Below are positions 1-7,850 of a stretch of DNA of 37,625 nucleotides, one piece after another. The DNA comes from Candidatus Omnitrophota bacterium. GTDB lineage: Bacteria; Omnitrophota; Gorgyraeia; Zapsychrales; Fredricksoniimonadaceae. The stretch's first letter is position 1; the number at the start of each line of letters is the position of its first letter. The notes below the pieces were generated by a model. That model had not been told where the DNA came from, made no database searches, and worked only from the letters and a program-made list of their open reading frames with translations. The stretch is taken from the NCBI GenBank assembly GCA_015233165.1, contig JADFYF010000014.1, forward strand, positions 1-37,625, given 5' to 3'. The position numbers and the translations under genes were made by a program.

Positions 1-1
1 C

Positions 2-1543
2 ATCGGGATTGTAAGGCAATATGGTCTTAAGTATCCGCATATCCGTCTTATATCTGTTGCAGGCACAAGTCAAGGTAAGGCTATGAATGAGGCGATCAAA
101 TTGGCGCGTGGAAGCATCATAGGAAGGTTGAATGTAGATGTTTTTTATAGTTTAGAAACATTAAAAGAGGTGCTTGTCAGTTTTGAGGGATTAGCTCAAG
201 GGAGTTTTGTGGTGGGTAACTTAAAGGTATGGAATCATGATCATAAGATCATCCGAATTTTTAAGTATTCTAATTTATATTTTAATGATGTGGTCTGGGA
301 GAGGGTTTCTTTGCCATGGAATCCGTCGAGTTATTTTTATCATAAGCGGTTGCATGAGAAGATAGGTTATTATGATGAGAACGATGAGTATACTATGGAT
401 GAGGATCTTTTAATGAGGATTTTAAGTTCGGCCAATGTTGTTTATCGTGATCGAGATTGGGGAAATTATCGGCGTTTTTTAGGGGATAGGACAGTTCCAG
501 GTGATGGAGTGAAGGTTTTTGATGACACTAGAAAAAGGATTTTTCAAAGGTATAGGTCGGATGAGATTCCTCAGTTTCCCAAGCGATTTCCTGGGACATT
601 ATGGGGGATTACGACATTTTTTAATCCTGCCGGGTATAAGAATAAATATGAGAATTACCAACGGTTCAGGGAATCGAGCGCTCGACAGGGACTGAAGCTT
701 CTGGTTATTGAACTTGCTTTTGACGACGAAAGCTTTGAGTTGAAGGAAGGGGATGCGGATTTTCTAGTCCAGATTAGAGGAACAGAGCGGAATATTATTT
801 GGCAGAAAGAAGCTCTCTTGAATATCGCCTTGAAGAAGTTACCTGATGATTGTGACAAGGTGGTTTGGCTGGATTGTGATATTCTTTTTAAGAATGAGGA
901 TTGGGTCGATGAAACAAGTCGGTTGTTAGAAAAATATAAGGTGGTTCAGCCTTTTTCATGGGTCATTTATTTGAAAGAGGGGCAGGGCAATGCGGATCCT
1001 TTATCTGTCCCTTTTGGATTTGGTGATGGGCAGCAGTTATACAGCGTGGCGTATCGTGTGGCTGAATGTGGGCATCAGGTATTGGGGGGTATCTTTTTGG
1101 AGAACGGGCATATGGGGTTTGCCTGGGCAGCCAGGAGAGAGGTGTTTCAACTTACAGGATTTTTTGATCGTCTTCCCTTGGGTGGTGGGGATTCCCTGAT
1201 GGCTTCAGCTTTTTATGGGTCGAGGAAGGACTGGGTTTGTTCAGTTTTATCCCCAGCTCTTTTAGAGGACTATATCGACTGGTCACGAAGAATATGGGAA
1301 ACGGTTCAAGGGAGCATATCGTATGTTCCAGGGGTGCTTCTTCATTTATGGCATGGCCATATTCAAGACAGGTCCTATGGCGAGAGACAGGAATATTTAA
1401 AACAATATGGATTTGATCCTAGGACGGATATTCGAAAGAATAGCGATGGGATTTGGGAGTGGGCCTTGGGTCAGGAAGAATTGAAAGAGAAAATAAGAGA
1501 ATATTTCATTAAAAGAAAAGAAGATGTTAAAGTCATAAGATAA
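2..1543 (+). CDS. Multidomain glycosyltransferase, 3' part (GT2-like domain plus a second GT-A-like domain)
   Basis: The frame is open from base 2, so the 5' end lies outside the window; the first in-frame ATG at 83 is internal. Residues before and after it ([32 protein letters not shown]) match the GT2 domain of the giant protein at 16371-19811. In that paralogue the equivalent positions read NVDDFYS, so this copy has lost one Asp of the usual acidic motif. A second domain follows ([30 protein letters not shown]) with a DxD-like WLDCDILF, the usual nucleotide-sugar/metal site, and then about 220 more residues. It is a likely cytoplasmic enzyme building a surface polysaccharide; the sugar cannot be told. 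It ends 14 nt before the next gene. By analogy with its paralogue, more glycosyltransferase domains probably lie upstream of the window. Confidence 0.85.
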   Translation: MGIVRQYGLKYPHIRLISVAGTSQGKAMNEAIKLARGSIIGRLNVDVFYSLETLKEVLVSFEGLAQGSFVVGNLKVWNHDHKIIRIFKYSNLYFNDVVWERVSLPWNPSSYFYHKRLHEKIGYYDENDEYTMDEDLLMRILSSANVVYRDRDWGNYRRFLGDRTVPGDGVKVFDDTRKRIFQRYRSDEIPQFPKRFPGTLWGITTFFNPAGYKNKYENYQRFRESSARQGLKLLVIELAFDDESFELKEGDADFLVQIRGTERNIIWQKEALLNIALKKLPDDCDKVVWLDCDILFKNEDWVDETSRLLEKYKVVQPFSWVIYLKEGQGNADPLSVPFGFGDGQQLYSVAYRVAECGHQVLGGIFLENGHMGFAWAARREVFQLTGFFDRLPLGGGDSLMASAFYGSRKDWVCSVLSPALLEDYIDWSRRIWETVQGSISYVPGVLLHLWHGHIQDRSYGERQEYLKQYGFDPRTDIRKNSDGIWEWALGQEELKEKIREYFIKRKEDVKVIR

Positions 1544-1557
1544 ACGGGAGGATTGAG

Positions 1558-2256
1558 ATGGATATAACGGTATGGTTTAAGATAGCTGCGTTTATTTTAA
1601 CGATAGTGGCCAGTGCAATTTTGGTTTGCTTTAATTTCCTTGTTCCTACGGGGATCTTGGTCGCATTAGTCGTTTTTCTTACCGGTATGATGGTGGTATT
1701 TTGTTATGAACTTTATTTGCGTATGCGCAGAGAGATCCTTCAGTTGCAGCATCAACACAGAGAGGCATTAAGGCGAGCGGAGACATTGGAAAAGACACTG
1801 GCGCCCTTGCAGCAACAGCAGAAGGATTTGTTACAGCGAATGGACAAAATGCTGGCAGGGGTAGAGACATCACAACAACAGCAGAAGTATGTGTTACAGA
1901 GAGTGGAAGAGGTTTCTTCTGGAGTTGTGTCTTTGGAAAAGACGGTGGCGCCCTTGCAGCAACAGCAGAAGGATTTGTTACAGCGAATGGACAAAATGCT
2001 GGCAGGGGTAGAGACATCACAACAACAGCAGAAGTATGTGTTACAGAGAGTGGAAGAGGCTGGAGTTGTGTCTTTGGAAAAGACGGTGGCGCCCTTGCAG
2101 CAACAGCAGAAGGATTTGTTACAGCGAGTCGAGAAGATTCCCACCACCTTTGTTTCATTGGAGAATCTGCAGATTGCTCAAGTGCATAATTTGCATCGTA
2201 TGGATCGGATGGTGGAGCTTTTAAAGAAATTGGTAGAGAAGATTGAGGAAGTTTAG
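1558..2256 (+). CDS. Membrane-anchored coiled-coil protein with internal repeats
   Basis: No named family recognised. A good SD (GGGAGG) precedes the ATG. Two hydrophobic segments at about residues 7-30 and 33-52 form a hairpin anchor. They are followed by a basic RMRREI stretch and a long Gln/Glu/Leu-rich coiled coil. Residues 77-190 are built from near-identical units of 49 and 47 residues plus a partial third (core APLQQQQKDLLQRMDKML). The gene lies 14 nt after the glycosyltransferase and 44 nt before yceI, so it could share a transcript with both. A structural or scaffolding role at the inner membrane is inferred only from architecture. The identical repeat units suggest recent internal duplication and likely length variation between strains. 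Confidence 0.75.
   Translation: MDITVWFKIAAFILTIVASAILVCFNFLVPTGILVALVVFLTGMMVVFCYELYLRMRREILQLQHQHREALRRAETLEKTLAPLQQQQKDLLQRMDKMLAGVETSQQQQKYVLQRVEEVSSGVVSLEKTVAPLQQQQKDLLQRMDKMLAGVETSQQQQKYVLQRVEEAGVVSLEKTVAPLQQQQKDLLQRVEKIPTTFVSLENLQIAQVHNLHRMDRMVELLKKLVEKIEEV
1786..2127 (+). repeat. In-frame tandem repeat within the coiled-coil gene
   Basis: Units begin with TTGGAAAAGAC at 1786, 1933 and 2074, giving periods of 147 and 141 bp (49 and 47 codons). The third unit is cut off at about 2127. Differences between units are few: a two-codon (Ser-Ser) deletion before the third unit and ACTGGCG versus GGTGGCG near the start. Both periods are multiples of three, so the coiled-coil frame is kept. 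Confidence 0.9.
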
Positions 2257-2300
2257 GAGCCCTTATTTTTTATAATCATAACCACAAAACAGGAGGATGT

Positions 2301-2921
2301 ATGCGTAAGGAAATTCTAGGATTGGTATTGGCTTTAGGTTGTGTTTCCACAGTCGTTTTGGCAGCGGATAGTTATAAGATTGATCTTGTTCATTCGAATG
2401 TCAGTTTTTCGGTCAAGCATATGATGGTGAGCAACGTCAGCGGTAGTTTTGAGAAATATGATGGTCAGATTATGTTTGATGATAAGGATCTGGCGTCGTC
2501 TAAGGTGTCTGTGACGATTGATCCCTCAAGTATTAATACCCGCAACGAAAAACGGGATGGTCATTTAAAGAGTCCTGATTTCTTTGATGCGGTTAAATTT
2601 CCGGCCATCACCTTTGTCAGCAAGAAAATCACAGCAACCAATATGATCGGTGATTTAACGATCAAGGGAGTGACCAAGGAAATTACCGTTCCAGCGACCA
2701 TTTCTGGTCCTGTTAAGGGAATGATGGGAAGCGATGTGATCGGGATTAATGCAACTTTTACCTTGAATCGTCAGGATTATGGGATCACATGGAACAAGAC
2801 CTTGGATCAGGGTGGTTTAGCTGTGTCGAATGATGTTCTTGTGAATATCAGCATTGAAGCCGACAAGATAGCCCCGGTAGAGAATGCCATGGTTCCTGTG
2901 GCTGTAGCTGAAAAAAAGTAA
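2301..2921 (+). CDS. yceI: YceI family periplasmic lipocalin-like protein
   Basis: A 206-residue protein with an N-terminal signal peptide (basic MRKE, then a hydrophobic stretch, likely cleaved near VVLA-AD). The YceI fold is clear: YKIDLVHSNVSFSVKHMMVSNV at the start, INTRNEKRDGHLKSPDFFD in the middle, and DLTIKGVTKEITVP later. YceI proteins are beta-barrels that bind polyisoprenoid or amphiphilic lipids in the periplasm; the ligand here is unknown. An SD (AGGAGG) lies 5 nt before the ATG. It is the last gene before a strong terminator and may be co-transcribed with the two genes upstream. Confidence 0.93.
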   Translation: MRKEILGLVLALGCVSTVVLAADSYKIDLVHSNVSFSVKHMMVSNVSGSFEKYDGQIMFDDKDLASSKVSVTIDPSSINTRNEKRDGHLKSPDFFDAVKFPAITFVSKKITATNMIGDLTIKGVTKEITVPATISGPVKGMMGSDVIGINATFTLNRQDYGITWNKTLDQGGLAVSNDVLVNISIEADKIAPVENAMVPVAVAEKK

Positions 2922-2958
2922 TTTCATATTCTTTTAAATAGTTTTCTTTCGTATTCTT

Positions 2959-2992
2959 ACCCTGTACCGATCCCTTGGTACAGGGTTTTCTT
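2959..2992 (+). terminator. Rho-independent terminator after yceI
   Basis: A perfect 10-bp stem ACCCTGTACC / GGTACAGGGT with an 8-nt loop is followed by TTTCTT. It lies 38 nt after the yceI stop. Confidence 0.9.
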
Positions 2993-3179
2993 ATATAAAA
3001 ACGCAAAAATTCTCCTCTAGAAACCCCTTTCGTAGAATCACCCTTTGGGCCTTGATTTGCACTTGACAGGTGATATATTTGACACTAGAGAGAGACGGAC
3101 CTAGATTGGTTCTTGATCGATTGGACATGGGCGGCAACCCATTACTGAGGCAGGCTGCTCAATATTTAGTAGTAAAATG

Positions 3180-3355
3180 GTCTCCTCGCCACTCTGAAAA
3201 TGGGGCAGGGTGGCATCCACAAACGGTCCCTGCTGGGTCCATAGATTCAGTGGGGACTGTCCTAAAAAGTCTCCTCGCCACTTGGAAATGGGGCCAGGTG
3301 GCATCCACAAACGGTCCTGCTAGGGTCCATAGATCTTAGTGGGGCTGTCCTTTTT
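3180..3355. repeat. Two-unit 89-bp tandem repeat with a covarying hairpin
   Basis: Units start at GTCTCCTCGCC at 3180 and 3269. Each contains an 8-bp hairpin: CCACTCTG/CAGGGTGG in unit 1 (3189-3213) and CCACTTGG/CCAGGTGG in unit 2 (3278-3301). Two stem positions differ between units, and both changes are compensated on the opposite arm. The rest of each unit (GGCATCCACAAACGGTCC, then GGGTCCATAGAT) is well conserved. Confidence 0.8.
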
Positions 3356-3370
3356 TGAGGATTAATCTCT

Positions 3371-3443
3371 CGATTCCTCCCCCTTGATGGGGGAGGTTAG
3401 CCTGCCTGCCGGCAGGCCTCCAACACAAAGGGGGAGGGAATTT
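3371..3443. repeat. Composite palindromic repeat (CCTCCCCCTT...GGGGGAGG type)
   Basis: The left arm is itself a hairpin (CTCCCCC, loop TTGAT, GGGGGAG). The distal arm CAAAGGGGGAGGGAAT is the near-reverse complement of the start of the left arm. Between them sits a separate GC-rich palindrome, GCCTGCCGGCAGGC, at 3404-3417. This looks like a dispersed intergenic repeat rather than a gene. Confidence 0.75.
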
Positions 3444-3559
3444 GAAGGCAGGAAAGTACAGCACTTAACTTCCGAAGATTTGGACAAAAGGAACCGCTTC
3501 CTCAAAATGGCTGTTCTGGCCTTGTTTTCGGGTTTGCATGTGTCATATTTAGTATAGAT

Positions 3560-6500
3560 ATGATACGACCCCCATTCGTCCACATAGGAATTCTAATCAT
3601 CTTCATGATTAATGTTTTTGGGCCCATGCCTGTTGCCTATGGTCAGGACTTCTTGTTGCCTAAACCAGGGGCGATTGTTCATCTAAGCCCGGAGTTTAAT
3701 CCGCCTATTCTTAAAGGCATCAAGGTCCATGCCGATAATCCGTTTCAATTTGATTTTATTTTGGATACGGGGGATTCTTCATTGTCATCCCCGAATGCTT
3801 TAGTCGGGGATCCAGAAGATAGCGGCCAATCTCTAGGTTCCCGACAGAAGCATTCGGGAACGACAGAAGAGATGAAACAAGAATCTACTAAACTTATTAA
3901 ATACTTCCTAGCCAGCCTAACCATTCCAGAAAAAGATATGTGGGTGAACCTGAGTCCTTATGAAAAGGACAGAATCATTCCCCAAGGTTTTGGTCAGACG
4001 GAAATGGGACGGGATTTGTTGGCAGAGGACTATATGCTTAAACAGATCACCGCGAGTTTAATCTATCCTGAAGATGAGGTGGGTCGAAAGTTCTGGAAGA
4101 GGGTGTATGAAGAAGCACAGAAGAAGTATGGCACCACCAACATTCCGGTTAATACGTTTAATAAGGTATGGATTGTTCCTGAAAAAGCGGTGGTCTTTGA
4201 GAATGCCAAGGCAGGAACAGCCTATGTCCTAGAAAGCCGTTTGAAGGTGATGCTGGAGCAGGATTATGTTGCCCTCAACAAGAACAACGAGGGCAGAACA
4301 TCCCCGAAGGCGATTTCCACAGAAAAGGATGTACATACCCTAGCCTCCCAAATCGTCCGTGAAATCGTCATTCCTGAACTGACCCGCGAAGTCAACGAAA
4401 ACAAGAATTTCGTCAAACTCCGACAAGTCTACAACTCCTTAATTCTGGCGGCCTGGTATAAAAAGAAGATTAAAGACAGCATCCTATCTAAGGTTTACGC
4501 CGATAAGAATAAGGTGGAGGGGGTTCAATATACCTCTTCTGTCGTGCCCGAACGTTTCAGTCGGGCACCTAGTAGTTTAGCTAACCCTGGATCCCCGACA
4601 GAAGCATTCGGGGATGACAAAAGGGATGACACGGAAGCCATCTATCGACGCTACATTCAAGCCTTTAAGAAAGGTGTTTATAACTATATCAAGGAAGATG
4701 TGGATCCACAGACGCAGGAGAGGATTCCTAGAAAATATTTTTCCGGCGGGTTCGATTTTGCGCAAATGACGCGACTTGGTGATATTCCCACAATGGAGAT
4801 CATTAAGGATCCGGATAATGCGATGCTGGTGGCCCTACTTACTGGAGTTTTAAACTCTTTATTTCAAGTGGGAGCTCAACTTGAGTTTGGTAAAACTAAT
4901 CCTAGATCTCAGCCTTCTCTTGAAAATTCGACCTTGCTTGCTCGTATATCAGAGGAGAAGCTTCCAAAGTCAACAAATCGTCAAGAAATTCTTGGGTTTC
5001 TTGATACTATCTCTAATGAGATAACGGTCAGTAAAGACCTTCGGCCCTTTAAGAAGAATAGTAATGATAATAATGGTGGATTCGGCGAAGTTAATACGGA
5101 TCAACTGCGATTGGGTCGTTTTCAAAAAAGATCTAAATTTGCTGATTTGGACGAGTTTAAAGATAGGCTTGCAGGTATTGACGATGAGTTAAGGGGGATG
5201 CTTAGATTTATAAATACTTCTGATGAGAAATTATTAAAACGTTATGAAAAAAAACAAAAAGCTTTATTAGAAGAACGACAGAAGATATATGAAATATTAA
5301 ATAATCCTGAGGCCTATAATGTTGCTATGAACAACGCTTTAATTAGGGAGCTTCTGGTGATATTGAGTGGCAAGGATCTTGGAGAGAAGGGACGTATTCC
5401 TAAGGGGATTACAATTGGAGTGTATGAAAATGGTGTCATTTGGGTAGAGTTGGAAGGTATTAAGAATGGGGTTGATTTAACGAGAGATTCATTTGCTAAA
5501 TTGGAGATTTCCGCCCAAATTAAGGCTCTTGTTGAAATTGCAGAGACGGTGGATGCTCTTCATAAAAAGGGCATCCTACATAATGATTTAAAACCAGCTA
5601 ATATCATTATTAATGAGCAGGGAGAGGTTATGCTCATTGATTTTGGTATTGCGCTTAGAATTGGTGGGGAGAGTCATTCGGGTACTCTTGGTTATATGCC
5701 TGCTGAAATTATACGGACGGTAGCATCAGATATTTATAGTTATGGAAAGGTAATCAATGATTTGCTTTTTCCAGATTTTGGAGGCCTTATTGGAGCCAAG
5801 GAGTCGGAAGAAAGTGGTTTAAAGAAGTTAATTGCTTGGACGACTCAGAAGTCTATGTTTGATAGAAGGCCTGAGGATAAAAAAGGTAAGGTCGATATGC
5901 AAGATCTTATTAGTGAATTGAAATCAGCTCAGTCTTATTTTAAGGAAAAGGAAGATGGGCTAAAAGAATTGCGAGAAGCAGTACAAAGTTATAAACGTGG
6001 TAGGGTACCTTCCTTTGCTAAGGGTTCGAGCATAGGAGACCCTTTTTCTCGGGTTAAGAATAATGGTGTTAAGAAACAGGAACTAATCAATTCCAACGAG
6101 GGTAACTTGTTAAAGGCTTTCAGGAAGGAGGTAGCTAAAGATAAAGCGATGTTGACAGCAGGTGATTCTTTAGTACAACAAGTGATTCCTAATGCTATCG
6201 CAATATCAATGCTTAACCCTACCTCAATGTCAATGTCTGATGCTAATAAGAAACTTGGGTTATTCTCTAATGGTTCTTCTAAAGAGTCAGCCCCTAGGGA
6301 GTTGCTACTGGAAAGGATCCCTGTAGAGATGTTCCCCAAGTCTCTAGATCTCGAAGAAATTTTTAAGTTTCTTAATAATTATTTAGATGGTCGTATAAAG
6401 ATTGATATGAAGATTCGTGATCCTGAGATGATTAAGGGTGATAAAAAAGGAGGACAAGGGATTATTAGTTTTGATCCAAATGAGCCAGACTCTTTTGAGA

Positions 6501-7780
6501 AAACAGCTAAATTTGTCGGTGAGAATGACTTTGAAAGACTTAAAGAAGAACTTAAGTCTGTTGAAGAAGAACTTAAATCTGTTGAAGAAAAGTTGGATGT
6601 TTTAATCAAGAGTAGTGGAGCAACTAATAATAAAGTTGAAATAGATACAGTGAAAGATGAGAGAAAGAGGTTAAGAAATAAGAAGTCAGGCTTGGCGTAT
6701 ATGATTAATGAACCTCTAAAATATAATATGTTACTGAACAATAGTATTCTTACAGAAGTTTTAGCATTATTGGATGCACAGAGGAAGCTTGGAAACCTTG
6801 ATGTTCCTAGGAGCGTTTCAATAGGCGTTTATTCTAATGGAGCCATTTGGGTGAAGTTCAAAGGTGTTAAGAATGCCGAGGATTTAACAACATATATTTC
6901 AAAGAATACTAATCTTGTTGGGCTTGTTAAGGTGATTGGCGCGCTTAAGAAGGTTGCTGAAACATTAAAGAGCCTTCATGGAATAGGCATGTTACACAAT
7001 GATCTTAAGCCAGGCAATATTGTTGTTGCCGAAGGGGTGGAGCAGCTGAGAGCGATGCTTATTGATTTTGGTGTAGCTATCCCGAGAGATAGATTTAGCG
7101 TTTCAGGGACTGTGCCTTTTAGGCCTTCTGAACTTCTTCGTGATATAGCTTCGGATATTTATAGTTATGGAATAACAATGCAAGTGGCGCTTTCACATTA
7201 TATTGAGAACAATATAATTACTAGAGAAGATTTGAGGGCCAGTGGTTTAAATGAAGTTTTTATTTGGTCTACTAAGAAGAAAGAAGAGGAAAGAAAACCC
7301 GAGGGTAAAACGGGCCCGGTGGATATTCAATACTTCATTGATGGGTTAAAGAAAGCGGAGGAGCATTTTCAGAGTAAAGTAAGGGGGGATAAGACCTTTG
7401 AAACCATGAAAGAAAGAGTTAGGGCGGGTATAGATGGTGAAAAGCCGACTTCAATACTAAGTCCCACCTTTAAGAGTAAGACTGAGGGAGTTAATAATGA
7501 GTTTAAAAATGAGTTTAAAAATGCACCGTTGAATATAGACAAAGCAGACAAGGATAAAGCCATGTTAAACAACGGTGGTATCGACTTCAACTCTGACAAA
7601 ATGAATTTAGAAACACGAAATCAAGGGGGTGAGATAAAGTTTCATCTTGATCCAGCCCAGCTCGCCCAACTTCAAAATGCCCCCGGCTTTACCCCGGTCA
7701 TTATCAATATCCAACCCATGACAGACTTACGTCTCTTTCTTGGTATTAATCAACCAACCCCTTCCCCAGTCGCTGTCTAG
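3560..7780 (+). CDS. Secreted giant protein with two protein-kinase-like domains
   Basis: 1406 residues with an N-terminal signal peptide (about residues 1-28, ending PVAYG). Residues ~29-425 form a module I recall from Omnitrophota hypothetical proteins (LSPEFNPPILKGIKVH, STKLIKYFLASLTIPEKD, PRKYFSGG). Two homologous kinase-like domains follow. The first (~475-800) has GGFGEV, HNDLKPANI (H674, D676), DFG (D694) and an SGTLGYMPAE activation segment. The second (~935-1290) has GDKKGGQGII, HNDLKPGNI (H1146, D1148), DFG (D1169) and SGTVPFRPSE. Both have HND in place of HRD. A DKAML motif follows each kinase unit. The last ~75 residues (GGIDFNSDKMNLETRNQGG, then FTPVIINIQPMTDL) look like a conserved C-terminal module. 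Catalytic residues look intact, but an exported Ser/Thr kinase would need an ATP source, so substrate and activity are unknown. Two palindromic elements sit in frame. No SD is visible. Confidence 0.85.
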   Translation: MIRPPFVHIGILIIFMINVFGPMPVAYGQDFLLPKPGAIVHLSPEFNPPILKGIKVHADNPFQFDFILDTGDSSLSSPNALVGDPEDSGQSLGSRQKHSGTTEEMKQESTKLIKYFLASLTIPEKDMWVNLSPYEKDRIIPQGFGQTEMGRDLLAEDYMLKQITASLIYPEDEVGRKFWKRVYEEAQKKYGTTNIPVNTFNKVWIVPEKAVVFENAKAGTAYVLESRLKVMLEQDYVALNKNNEGRTSPKAISTEKDVHTLASQIVREIVIPELTREVNENKNFVKLRQVYNSLILAAWYKKKIKDSILSKVYADKNKVEGVQYTSSVVPERFSRAPSSLANPGSPTEAFGDDKRDDTEAIYRRYIQAFKKGVYNYIKEDVDPQTQERIPRKYFSGGFDFAQMTRLGDIPTMEIIKDPDNAMLVALLTGVLNSLFQVGAQLEFGKTNPRSQPSLENSTLLARISEEKLPKSTNRQEILGFLDTISNEITVSKDLRPFKKNSNDNNGGFGEVNTDQLRLGRFQKRSKFADLDEFKDRLAGIDDELRGMLRFINTSDEKLLKRYEKKQKALLEERQKIYEILNNPEAYNVAMNNALIRELLVILSGKDLGEKGRIPKGITIGVYENGVIWVELEGIKNGVDLTRDSFAKLEISAQIKALVEIAETVDALHKKGILHNDLKPANIIINEQGEVMLIDFGIALRIGGESHSGTLGYMPAEIIRTVASDIYSYGKVINDLLFPDFGGLIGAKESEESGLKKLIAWTTQKSMFDRRPEDKKGKVDMQDLISELKSAQSYFKEKEDGLKELREAVQSYKRGRVPSFAKGSSIGDPFSRVKNNGVKKQELINSNEGNLLKAFRKEVAKDKAMLTAGDSLVQQVIPNAIAISMLNPTSMSMSDANKKLGLFSNGSSKESAPRELLLERIPVEMFPKSLDLEEIFKFLNNYLDGRIKIDMKIRDPEMIKGDKKGGQGIISFDPNEPDSFEKTAKFVGENDFERLKEELKSVEEELKSVEEKLDVLIKSSGATNNKVEIDTVKDERKRLRNKKSGLAYMINEPLKYNMLLNNSILTEVLALLDAQRKLGNLDVPRSVSIGVYSNGAIWVKFKGVKNAEDLTTYISKNTNLVGLVKVIGALKKVAETLKSLHGIGMLHNDLKPGNIVVAEGVEQLRAMLIDFGVAIPRDRFSVSGTVPFRPSELLRDIASDIYSYGITMQVALSHYIENNIITREDLRASGLNEVFIWSTKKKEEERKPEGKTGPVDIQYFIDGLKKAEEHFQSKVRGDKTFETMKERVRAGIDGEKPTSILSPTFKSKTEGVNNEFKNEFKNAPLNIDKADKDKAMLNNGGIDFNSDKMNLETRNQGGEIKFHLDPAQLAQLQNAPGFTPVIINIQPMTDLRLFLGINQPTPSPVAV
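3784..3864. repeat. Palindromic element inserted in frame in the kinase-like gene (copy A)
   Basis: 81 bp, exactly 27 codons. The left arm starts GTCATCCCCGAATGCTT and the right arm (3836-3864) is its near-reverse complement. Each arm also folds on itself (CCCCGA/TCGGGG). It encodes SSPNALVGD and GSRQKHSGTT, which look unlike the conserved sequence on either side. Related elements are at 4541 and 13924 (repeated at 23135). Confidence 0.85.
4541..4618. repeat. Palindromic element inserted in frame in the kinase-like gene (copy B)
   Basis: 78 bp, exactly 26 codons. The left arm is GTCGTGCCCGAACG... and the right arm (4589-4618) is the reverse complement of the copy A left-arm type. Both of its arms are read in different codon phases from the matching arms of copy A (left VVPERFSRAP versus SSPNALVGD; right GSPTEAFGDD versus GSRQKHSGTT). 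So the DNA, not the peptide, is conserved. Confidence 0.85.
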
Positions 7781-7813
7781 TTTCACAGATCAGATAAACT
7801 TATCAATTTGGCA

Positions 7814-7850
7814 TTGCTAGATAGCAGTGAATATGGCTATAATAGCCTCT
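7814..7850 (+). promoter_or_regulatory. Sigma70-type promoter for the Nudix gene, leaderless geometry
   Basis: TTGCTA (7814-7819), an 18-nt spacer, and a perfect TATAAT (7838-7843). The -10 ends 7 nt before the ATG at 7851, so transcription would begin at or next to the start codon. Confidence 0.6.

Larger units (their letters stand above)
2993..3559. other. 567-bp gene-free region holding two repeat elements
   Basis: No convincing gene. The open frames here run through repeats and have no RBS or recognisable protein. The region holds an 89-bp two-copy tandem repeat and a composite palindrome, annotated separately. Just before the large secreted-protein gene there is at best a weak promoter (TTGTTT, 18 nt, TATTTA ending 8 nt before its ATG). 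Confidence 0.7.

Noticed and set aside
1786-2127. CRISPR-like repeat array
   Set aside because: The repeats are 141-147 bp, in frame and without variable spacers; they are coding repeats.
1679-2158. Long open frames antisense to the coiled-coil gene
   Set aside because: They mirror the CAG/CAA-rich repeat units of the real gene and encode repetitive Cys/Ser- or Pro/Ala-rich nonsense.
3070-3339. 89-codon open frame on the plus strand
   Set aside because: It runs across the two-unit tandem repeat, has no SD and matches no protein type; the repeat structure explains the open frame.
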